NCBI GenBank assembly: GCA_003427395.1
Contig: BFEA01000185.1
Coordinates: 408,343 to 430,810, forward strand
Direction of reading: 5' to 3'
Length of the DNA stretch: 22,468 nucleotides
From: Chara braunii
Taxonomy: Eukaryota; Streptophyta; Charophyceae; Charales; Characeae
Position numbers and translations under genes: made by a program. This document shows, piece after piece, positions 9,821 to 17,914 of this stretch. A model generated the notes under the pieces. The model worked only from the letters and a program-made list of their open reading frames with translations. It did no database searches and was not told the origin of the DNA. The first letter of the stretch is position 1; each line of letters starts with the position of its first letter.

Positions 9821-11418
9821 TACAAGATTGAAATAAAATTTGACCACCTCGGGTCGAATTCCATAAAACAATCATACAACCACCAACAAGGAGTTGGCTA
9901 CTGACAATACCATTGACGTAACCGACAAGGTAGTCGGTTGCCTTAGTTTTGATTTGATAAGACGCGCTACCAGGGTCATTCATCGCACCCTACCACTAAC
10001 CTAAGATTAGACACGCACACCCGTCTCCATATATTCCTAATATTTTTGGATGACAGACTGCTTTGCTGATGATTCTTGATCAGGTGCATTGCTTGAAGTG
10101 TTGCATGTCTCTCCCTCTAGGAAGTGGTCTGATGTACTCCTCCTCCTCTCCCGAGCACACAACTCGGATCTCAGAAGTCGAGTCGTCTCCACCAAATCGA
10201 TAAAGTACCCCCCGGTAGAACGGTCCACTCTGGGTCGATAACAGGGTCGACTCCTCAAACAACGAATCCCCGCCCCAGATGCTTCTTAGAAATAGAAGAT
10301 GTGATCACTGAAAATAACTTTCATATATTTTTCATTTATCTTAAGTCCATGGTAACTTAAACGAAAAGAATTCAAGAAAGGTAAAGAATAAGAATCATTT
10401 AGACACGTACACGTCGATAAAGTCATTCGGGATAAAATAGGTAGACCTAAAAAAAAAGCTAGATCAATTTAACTTTGTTTTCTTTATTTAAAACTATTTT
10501 TACGACACTCACTCGATTAACTATTTTCAAAATGACAAGTTCTTTTTACAAACAGGCAGGTAGTAAGTAGAAGGAAGGTGATTTTTTTTATCTGTCCCAA
10601 ATAGGCATAAATCAAACTCCTTTGTGGGCATCCTTCTACCTACCTACACACACAAAAACAACCGCAGACCCAAAAAATCCAACAACCCATACTCCCATCA
10701 GATCCCACTTTTCACATGCATGACCACACACGCCTTACTCAACCTTTTCTTTTAAACGTTCAAAACAAACAGGGTCAAGCAAAGTGTGAGTTCACATACG
10801 TGTGAAAAGGAATCTTAGTCAATCAACTGACCTTGAGTGATGCGGAAACAAAAAATTGTCTTGACTCACTTAAGAAAACCAACTAGTAAATTACAACCAC
10901 AAAGGTGAGTCTCAATCAACCGCCTCGCGCTTGCACGTCTCATATGACGGCGAGCCGCACGCCTTCAAAAACATCACGACACGACGCCAATCCCAACCAG
11001 TCCCACGCTTACCTCAACCGATCCCAAATGGTCCAGATGGTCCTATGCCACCAACCACTTTGTCAAAAGACATTTAACCACAATAACTACATGTCATACT
11101 CCTAAAAAAAAAACGAGTCCTGGTAAACCCAACCAGTAGCGAGATTGTCCTTGTGACCGCATACGCCCCGCGCCGGTCTCAGCTGGTCTAGGCAGTCTCA
11201 AGTGGTCCGGCACAACTGCTGCAAGAGCCGAGGCAGTCCCAACTCCCAACACTCATTCCTTACGCAAATTTCACAGTGTCGCGCGCGCTAATTGCCACTA
11301 AGTCACGTTGTTGTTGCCGCACACTCCAACTCTGGTAGCACAACCTCATCAAACAAAACAGGCGTCGCGCTGTAGAAAAAAACTCTGCCATTGTTGTGCC
11401 GCAAATCCCCGTTGTCAT
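9821..11418. other. no gene recognised
   Basis: A moderately GC-rich part (10090-10270) sits between AT-rich stretches. All frames are under 80 codons with no family resemblance. From 10600 to 11300 the plus strand is rich in short CCAAC, CAACC and GTCCCA words, giving stop-free but low-complexity frames. Confidence 0.45.
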
Positions 11419-11468
11419 GTCGCTAATCCAACAACATTTTCACACCAAAGACAAAACAACTGTTGCCG
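11419..11468 (+). repeat. single diverged unit of the 52-bp repeat family
   Basis: GTCGCTAATCCAACAACATT followed by a CACACCAAAGACAAAAC segment parallels unit 2 of the array at 21082-21133 (GTCGCAAATCCAGCAACACT, then CCCACCAAAGAAAAAATC) with few changes. It lies just before direct repeat R2. Confidence 0.55.
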
Positions 11469-11472
11469 TTCT

Positions 11473-12016
11473 CGAGCGCATCGGTCCGACACCACTCAGA
11501 GGTAGTGCGGGACCCTCCCCGCCGCGTCACACAGGAGTCATAATATATCCCTTCTCGCGGTACATATATGGAGCTTCCGTAAGCCGCTCCGGCCGGGTGC
11601 GCCAGCCATACCTCTCGCGAGCCCGTACGACAGGACAGGGCCTACGCGTGGCACGACTACCTCCACCTTACGGGAGCTGTCACCTTCCTTCGGTGGACGT
11701 ATCCCCGCCGAGCTACCTGTCCACAGTACGAAAGTTGATCAGCTGCAATCACAGAGGTGGACCACCCGAGGGCGTTTCTTGTTCGCTGTAGCATTAGGGG
11801 TACCCGCGATACTACGCCTCTATCGGACCCGCACGCGAACCGACATTTTGGGGGGCTGAGGTCCCAAGCGCGGTTCGTCGCCGGTCGACTAGGACATATC
11901 CCACACACCATGCACACATCACTATAAGGTACACAAAAGTAACGCACGTGCCTACACGCACAGTGGTACTGAACGACACGAAGGACGTACAACGCAACAC
12001 ACTCCTAGTCCCTTTG
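11473..12016 (+). repeat. diverged long direct repeat, copy R2
   Basis: Collinear with 9133-9607. Examples are GAGCGCATCGG, GCGGGACCCTCC, CGCCAGCCATAC, GAGCTGTCACC, GTATCCCCGCCGAGCTACCTG, TACGAAAGTTGATCAGCTGCA, CCGAGGGCGTTTCTTGTTCG and CTCCTAGTCCCTTTG. It is more GC-rich than R1, which has many C-to-T and G-to-A type differences, as expected if methylated CpG decayed faster in R1. Confidence 0.6.
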
Positions 12017-12570
12017 TATCCAACCCATAACCATGTGCACTGAAAGTCGATAACTGTCGTACGCGAGGTTTAGTATAAGATCGCTCGAACATAGGATCCA
12101 CGCATACCAATTCACTATGCAGCTCTACGTGAGTAACTGCGATGACGGCGTATTATGTGATGCCCATACCCAAATGGCCTATTCTGAGCCATGCGATTGC
12201 TTCCGATGTTCAAGCGTTAGCTGAAGTGCGCGCTAAGGGAGGTAACCCTTTAGCGGGCGCAAAACCGGCCTGAGGGCTTTACCGCCTTCTGCATCCTGAG
12301 GTGTCCCAAAGGGTGCGGGGCAAGGCGGTCCCTAGAGCAGGAAGGAACTTGGAGCGGTGGTGCGTTGTCTATCGCATCACCAGCGACACGCTGACCCTTC
12401 CGCCCGGAACTTACCGTTCCACCAAAATAAATCCCAACAAGGAAAGTACCTTCGACTTTTATCAAGAGGGAACCTTTTCAGAGCTAGTCCTGGGACCTGG
12501 GTCGTCCTTGGCGAGGACCATCGTATTTTAGGCTCAGGGCTACAGTTCGACCACGATTTCTTCAAAAGCG
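12017..12570. other. no gene recognised; upstream region of a TATA box
   Basis: Two overlapping plus-strand frames (12301-12531 and 12357-12626) are open across this GC-moderate stretch. Neither resembles a known family, and they end around a TATA box, so I read this as promoter-proximal DNA of an LTR-like unit rather than coding sequence. Confidence 0.4.
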
Positions 12571-12599
12571 TATATATAAATAGAGGGGTCATTCCCTCT
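12571..12599 (+). promoter_or_regulatory. candidate TATA box with adjacent hairpin
   Basis: TATATATAAATAG at 12571-12583 fits the plant RNA polymerase II TATA consensus. It is directly followed by the perfect hairpin AGAGGG / CCCTCT (12582-12587 and 12594-12599, loop GTCATT). Initiation would be expected near 12600, before a C/T-rich leader. This resembles a U3-R boundary of an LTR. I found no primer-binding site downstream. Confidence 0.45.
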
Positions 12600-13364
12600 C
12601 TTCTATTCATCCCAACCCCGGATTAGGTCCTTAGCACGCGGACCCTTCAGGCCATACAAGTACCCTACATAGGTACGTATACATACACATATACACACAT
12701 ATATACGCATATGGGAATAAACGTGTGACGATCACATCTCACAATCGCAGTGGGTCTCCTCATGCACATATATAAGATCGCAGGGCAGTCCAATCCAATA
12801 TTCCAAGTCATAGAGCATACCTGCAACCACATCAATGAGTCAAGCAGAAGTCCACACACTACACGGAGCCAACTCCAACCAATCTCCATGCTCATACCCT
12901 TCGCCTCAGCCATGCAAGCCCCAACCTCCAGCCAACCAACCTTAAGTAAATTCTCAGTACCTTTGTTAAATGGCCATTCAATAAAAGTCCGGGTGAAACC
13001 TTAACAAAACATAAAGATGACCAGGGCTGAAACCTCTTTAGGTTGAGTAAGGAGAGTGAGCTGAGGTTGAGTCGTAAACCGACGAATCGCAACCGACCTG
13101 TTATCTGTGATAACAGAAGGTGATCCTTGCAGGATCAAAGCTGAATCTAGCCCCAAGTCCTGAATCAATCGATCAAGGAGACTTGTAACACAAAACAGAC
13201 CAATCTCAAACTAAGTCTATAAGCTCGTGGAGGATAATCTCCATATCACGATCTTACCCAAGTCACCACACTTAACTAGGTCTAAGCCTTATCTCTAGCC
13301 AGCGCCCAAGCAAAGGTAGACTATGATATAGTCTCTCCTACGTACGTCGCCACCTGTCGAAATA
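12600..13364. other. non-coding; short (TA/CA) tract, nothing else recognised
   Basis: An imperfect TA-CA dinucleotide tract occupies 12668-12715. The rest has only short frames. No tRNA-complementary primer-binding site was seen. Confidence 0.4.
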
Positions 13365-13925
13365 CAAGCTAACTCCTCTAGTTTAGGAAAATTTCGGCAG
13401 CGCTTCCCATAGGAAAAATGACGTCGCAGAAAATATACTAGTCCAAAAGCCAAAATCTTTGGATTCCAGAAAGTCAAAATTTGTGTAACTCCCTGACCTA
13501 GCAAAAATATGGGTAGCATTTCCTTCAGAGAGGAAGGCCCCCCATATCTATACTAAGTCAGCCTTGAACTTAGACATAACGTCCCGGCCCTGTCACGACA
13601 AAACCTTAACCAACTTCTTAGCTTTGTAGAAATTTCGGCAGCGCTTCCCATAGGGAAAGTGCTAGTCCAAGATTTATACAAGGCCAAGTTTGGGACCTGA
13701 CAATGACTTTGACCCTTCAGGGCCCAATTTTGGCTAACTCCCTGAAATTGTAAAAATTTGGGCATCACCTCCTTTAGGAAAGGAGGCTCCCCAGATTCTT
13801 ACTAGTCAAAGAAGTCATTAAGTCTGAATCCTGAAAAGTCAAAGTTTTGACTAACTCCTTGATTTTGTAGAAATTTCGGCAGCGCTTCCCATAGAGAAAG
13901 TGGCTTACCAAGATTTATACGAGAC
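13365..13925 (+). repeat. five-copy ~120-bp tandem array, each unit a two-tier hairpin
   Basis: The AAATTT anchor of each unit lies at about 13388, 13504, 13629, 13753 and 13870, with a CTAACTCC-type word ~25 bp before it. Units 1, 3 and 5 share TTTCGGCAGCGCTTCCCATA. Units 2 and 4 carry different sequence at the same place, yet all but the first and last fold well. Unit 2: ATATGGG / CCCATAT (13507-13513, 13541-13547) around TTCCT / AGGAA. Unit 3: TTCCC / GGGAA with loop ATA, flanked by GCGC / GTGC. Unit 4: CCTCCTTT / AAAGGAGG (13768-13775, 13779-13786) inside AATTTGGG / CCCAGATT. The array ends at a TATA box, so it may lie in an LTR U3 region. Confidence 0.75.
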
Positions 13926-13929
13926 CAAG

Positions 13930-13938
13930 TATAAATAA
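13930..13938 (+). promoter_or_regulatory. candidate TATA box
   Basis: TATAAATAA follows the last unit of the ~120-bp hairpin array. If used, the transcript would begin near 13960 and carry the seven-hairpin array at 14212-14933 in its leader. Confidence 0.35.
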
Positions 13939-14211
13939 AGGATCCCAGAACTGCAGAAACAGATCTAAGTAAAAAAAACGAGCCCGGAAAATGCAGGAAA
14001 TGACTCTAACTCCTACGGCTCTAGCACGTGGCGAGCAACTACAACAACTACCTATCAAATCCAAGTTCAGACCAAGAAGTGGCATCACTCAGTCACATGC
14101 AGGCCAAACCACAAACATGCACTCTCTCACCATCCCCAAGTTACCTTGGCAACCAATAGTTCGTAGTCTTTCAATGATTTATCCCTTATACCCAACTTCC
14201 CTAGGGCATAA

Positions 14212-14933
14212 GGCTAGACCACCCAAACTTATGGAACAAGTCTAGCCCAGCCAAGAAGTATACACAAACACAGGGGACAAAAACTTTTCTCTTCTTTGGG
14301 CATATGACTAGGCCATCCTAGTCGCCCTGAACTGTTTAAATATCCAAGGTTTATATAATTGTCTGTACTTAGTCTTTTGAGGTAGCATATAGCTGAGCCG
14401 ATCATCTCCAGCTCAAGACTCAGCCTGCCCCTTCGTACCACAAGTTTATTCTTAGTTAAGTACTCTCTTCAGTTGGTGATAAGCTACAGTCAGGCCACCC
14501 AAACTTATGGAACCCTGCCTGACTAGCCTGTTCATAGATAGTATAATAGTAAAGTATATCAAAGTTATAGCCTTTCGGTTCCAGCATGTGCGAGGCGTTG
14601 GACCAAGACCACCCAAACTTATGGAACATGTCTTGGTCCACAACCTAGTTTATTCTCTTAAAGCCAAAGCAGGAAGAGGTTGAGCCACCCAAACTTATGG
14701 GACATGCTCACCTCCTCGTTCAGAAACCAAAGAAATTGTCAAAACCCCCAAATAAACAAGGTCGCCAGACTACCCAAACTTATGGATTTGACTGGCGCCT
14801 GAAGAAGCAATCACATTCAACCCTCACAAGTCAGAGCAACCACACCACCCAAACTTATGGATTTGTCTGGTTCTCCAAGCAATACAAAATAAAACACAGC
14901 ACTGGGCCTTCCCAAACTTATGGAACTGGCCCA
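14212..14933 (+). repeat. array of seven hairpins with a conserved loop and unrelated, self-complementary stems
   Basis: The core ACCCAAACTTATGGA (minor variants) occurs seven times. Each is bracketed by complementary arms that differ between copies. (1) GGCTAGAC / GTCTAGCC, 14212-14247. (2) AGTCAGGC / GCCTGACT, 14488-14524. (3) TGGACCAAGAC / GTCTTGGTCCA, 14599-14640. (4) GAGGTTGAGC / GCTCACCTC with one bulge, 14676-14714. (5) AGGTCGCCAG / CTGGCGCCT with one bulge, 14759-14800. (6) GAGCAACCACAC / GTCTGGTTCTC with one mismatch and one bulge, 14834-14875. (7) TGGGCC / GGCCCA, 14903-14933. Loops are 19-21 nt in copies 1-4, 6 and 7. Apart from copy 7, the inner closing pair is C-G, and the loop starts (C)ACCC. 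Spacing falls from 276 to about 70 bp along the array. No coding frame explains it. The strand given assumes the leader orientation from the 13930 TATA box. Confidence 0.9.
14307..14424 (+). repeat. two further hairpins without the conserved loop
   Basis: Between copies 1 and 2 of the hairpin array lie GACTAGG / CCTAGTC (14307-14313 and 14318-14324, loop CCAT) and GCTGAG / CTCAGC (14392-14397 and 14419-14424, 21-nt loop of different sequence). They fall in the long gap of the array and may be members that lost or replaced the loop. Confidence 0.5.
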
Positions 14934-15412
14934 ACCTTTGGTTGACCCAGTCAAACTTCATGCCATACTGTCTTTCTCTCACCCTTCCCCCCAGATGCAA
15001 TCCCACAATCTGCTTTCAATCAGGCAAAGAAGTTGAAACTGACATTATACATGCCTTCCTTTACTTTGTCTGGTTAAGTCCTGAATAGAAGCAAAAAATC
15101 ATAAGGACAGGCATGCATACATCAGTCAAGCTATAGGGGATAAGCAAACATGGGTGTAGTGGGGTATACAGACAGAAAGAGATTACCTGATGGTTCCCTG
15201 CCTCCAGAACCTCACCTAGGCTCCGGCAGAGCTCTCGCAATCAGTGGGTTGACTCCCCACAGAGTCTTGACGCGGACCTACGGGTTGCAATCCCGCCTGC
15301 CGCCTTCCCCTCGTAACCAATTGACTAGACTTGGAGTGAGAAAGGCAGATAGAGAAAATATAGAGACTCTCAGAGGGGTGTACTCAGACTTACGTGAGGG
15401 GGCCTTATTATC
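14934..15412. other. no gene recognised
   Basis: A 91-codon plus-strand frame (15150-15425) has no family resemblance. A GGGTTGCAATCCC word at 15282 looks like a tRNA T-arm but lacks a consistent cloverleaf. Confidence 0.4.
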
Positions 15413-15510
15413 TTGGTCCGCCTGAGGGCCCCGCAATGGCGGCCAATTGACAGCTTGGTCCGCGAAGCCAAACTACCGACGTAGCCCTTCCTGGCGATCT
15501 CCTGGTCCGC
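15413..15510 (+). repeat. three direct copies of (T)TGGTCCGC
   Basis: CTTGGTCCGC occurs at about 15412 and 15454, and CCTGGTCCGC at 15501, spaced 42 and 47 bp apart. The sequence between is only weakly alike. Confidence 0.5.
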
Positions 15511-15539
15511 AGCACTAACCCTCTACTCGTCCAGCCTGA

Positions 15540-16550
15540 CCACCTCCTTAGATGCAGTAGCAACACTTAACGGCAACCCTCAGTAACATCCGTAGTAACC
15601 AGCAACTGTAGTTCTCAACGGTGATCACCAATGACAACACTAGCCTTCCGCAGCAGCAGTCCTTATTGCTGACCAACAACACTCCGCCACAGTCATTTGC
15701 AGCTTGCCGCAGCCATGTGCATCAGCATGGAGTAGTGAGCGACAGTTCGCAGTAGTCACCCGCGGAGGCTGTGCACAGTCAAGGAAAAGCACAGCATCGA
15801 AGGCTGTCTTTGCCCGGCCACCGAACACAGCAACAGCACAGTCCCCAGCATGGTCCACAGCAATAGTCAACAACAGTAGTACGCAGCGGCAGTATACCGC
15901 AGTAGTTCACACCCCATCCTCGGCAGCAGCGGTCTGCGCTCAGCATGCAGCCGCATTTCGTGCGGCCTGCAGCGGCCAACAGCACTACGCAGCCTGGCCA
16001 CCGGGTATAGCAGTAGTTCGCCAGCATACAGCAGCGGCAATTCGTACGCCACCAACAGCCACCCGTAGCGGTAGCCTGTGCACCACTCGTAACAGTTAAT
16101 AACAGTCAGCGGTACTCAGCGACGGTCACAGCAATAGCAGTCCGCACTTAGTGCGCAGTTGTAATCTGCGCACTGCCGAAAACAGCAACAGCCGTTCATG
16201 CCCAGCCAACGAACCCAGCAGCAGCTCGTAGCGGCGGTTAACGACAATATGCTGTAGTATCCAGCAGCTTGCAACAGTCTGTGCACTGTCATGGGGGCAG
16301 CAAAGGTGCACAGTCAACAAACAGTCTGCAATTGTAGGCAGCAATCAGCCGCAATATGCAGCAGTGGGCAATCAGTATGCCCGCAGCAGTCCGTCACAGC
16401 TAGCCAGCAACACCGTGTTGCTCATCAATCCCAGCCACCCTCCACGAAATGCAGCAGCCCGTGGTAACCTGCGACAGCCGGCTGCCGCCCCCCTAGAGAC
16501 CCAGGCCCCCCCTGAGCTTCTACTTGTCCTGCAGACTAGAGGCTGAGCTC
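15540..16550. repeat. cryptically simple CAG/CAGT-rich region
   Basis: For about 1 kb, short words CAGCAG, CAGTAGT, CCGCAGTAG, GCAACAG and CACAGTC recur irregularly without a fixed period. All three plus frames and the minus strand become open in places, giving Ser/Thr/Ala/Gln-rich or Cys-rich spurious frames. I read it as slippage-derived DNA rather than a gene. Confidence 0.6.
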
Positions 16551-16652
16551 AACTGGGAACTCCGAACGTAACTGTTTCCTATTCCGCACAGCAAACACAC
16601 AGCATCGACTAAGAACGGCCATACGCCATCGGCGCTAGCAACAATAAGTGCG

Positions 16653-17513
16653 ATGTGTAAAGATGTCGCCCCTGCAGACTCCCACCAAGATCAGGTACGT
16701 ATCTCCACACTACCACTCTTATCCTCTCTTAAGTTCCCCCTTTACTCACTCTCCGACGCTCCTAGCTTACAACAGCGGTCAGATTCATTGTATCCCAAGT
16801 CTGAGAAAAACGGACACAACCAAATGAGGATGGCCATGGCTCGCAGCCACTGCGCTATGGTCGGGATGATGATGACGGGTACGAACAGGGGGAGGTGGGG
16901 CAGCAATTGCCTCTTCTTTCCCTTCGTTTCGCCCGTGTACCCGTCTGCAGCTGTCACGCTCGCTCCTCTGCTGTAGGCCATCTTGCTTCCACTCCCGACG
17001 AGCAAGCTCATACCCAACTTCTTACTTTAGATCCTTGTCCGCGGATGAAGCAAAGATTACAGCCAGCTGCCTCTTTCTGCCTACATGCGGGTAAGCGCTT
17101 ACTACTTCTCTACCTCTCCAACTCACCCCCTCCCCTTCTTCCCTCTATGGGTGAATGGATCTGGCCATCAGCCCCGACCGGTTTTATTCATCCTCCACTG
17201 TCTGCAGCACGAGGACAAGAATACTCCTGACACACCCACCAATGATGAGCGAAGGGCAAGGTGTGACCGTCAGGTAAGTGCTCCCTCTCTCCCTCTCCCT
17301 TACTCTCTCCGCCACCAGTCTGTTGTCCGCTTGCCACATCATCCTCTTACCACACGCAGCCTCTCAGTCCGAAGAAGGTGAGTTACCCCTCCTTCCTCAC
17401 CTATCCCCTTGTAGCCTCGTTCGGGTTCGCCCCCAGCTCATAGCCGCTCTTCGTTTCAGCAGTGGACCTTCCTCCCCATGGTGGCCAGACTCATTGACTT
17501 GTATAAGAGTTAG
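16653..17513 (+). CDS. possible short-exon transcription unit (weak)
   Basis: Several strong splice-site words follow each other on this strand. An ATG frame at 16653-16694 (MCKDVAPADSHQDQ) ends at GTACGT, with an acceptor at 16775. Further on, 17208-17273 (HEDKNTPDTPTNDERRARCDRQ), 17360-17377 (PLSPKK) and 17460-17513 (QWTFLPMVARLIDLYKS then TAG) join in one phase. Their implied introns of 86 and 82 bp have GTAAGT or GTGAGT donors and pyrimidine-rich CAG acceptors. Weak points: I could not connect the first exon to the last three without a stop, no protein family is recognisable, and the region is C/T-rich, which makes CAG acceptors common by chance. It could equally be a decayed gene or leader sequence of a retroelement. 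Confidence 0.2.
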
Positions 17514-17751
17514 TCGTGGTGAGGCCGAGCTTAGCGGCTGCGAGGAGGAACAAGTCACGGTCGCAGTTTGGAGGGTGACCAGCGGGATCTCGAGGGGTAT
17601 TGCTGTGGCAACCACGACGACGAGCTCCTCCTGGACCGTGATGACAGGTAGAGGGGGTGGGAGAATTCTTCTGCTAGAACATGATTCATATGCGCCTTCG
17701 CCAAGTAATCATACTCGTCCCGACTTGCTTTCACGGGCCACACATCCGACA

Positions 17752-17777
17752 TGCGAAAGGTGAATGAATCTTTCGCA
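17752..17777. repeat. 8-bp perfect inverted repeat at the edge of the third hairpin array
   Basis: TGCGAAAG (17752-17759) and CTTTCGCA (17770-17777) enclose a 10-nt loop. GGGAGATACATCA follows shortly after, recalling the GAGATACACA that follows hairpin 1 of the array, so it may be a boundary member. Confidence 0.45.
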
Positions 17778-17914
17778 AAAACGCAGGGAGATACATCACC
17801 TCTTCTCTTAGGCGCAGCTAAAAACCGCTCTACCGCCCATACCTTACCGTTAACCTGAAATACGTTGATGCCATCGAGCTCGCAGTGGCCAAAAACATCA
17901 GGTTAGCCTCCTTA

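Noticed and set aside
12600-13364. Primer-binding site downstream of the 12571 TATA box
   Set aside because: No stretch complementary to the usual initiator-Met tRNA 3' end (TGGTATCAGAG-like) was found, so LTR boundaries remain unproved.
14212-14933. Intrinsic (bacterial-type) transcription terminators
   Set aside because: The stems are not followed by T runs, loops are about 20 nt, and the DNA is eukaryotic.
15224-15302. tRNA gene (CGGCAG/CTGCCG acceptor-like ends, GTGGG-TTGACTC-CCCAC arm, GGGTTGCAATCCC T-arm-like word)
   Set aside because: The D arm cannot be formed, the T loop is altered from TTCGA to TTGCA, and the arms cannot be arranged in one cloverleaf. At best it is a decayed tRNA-derived fragment.
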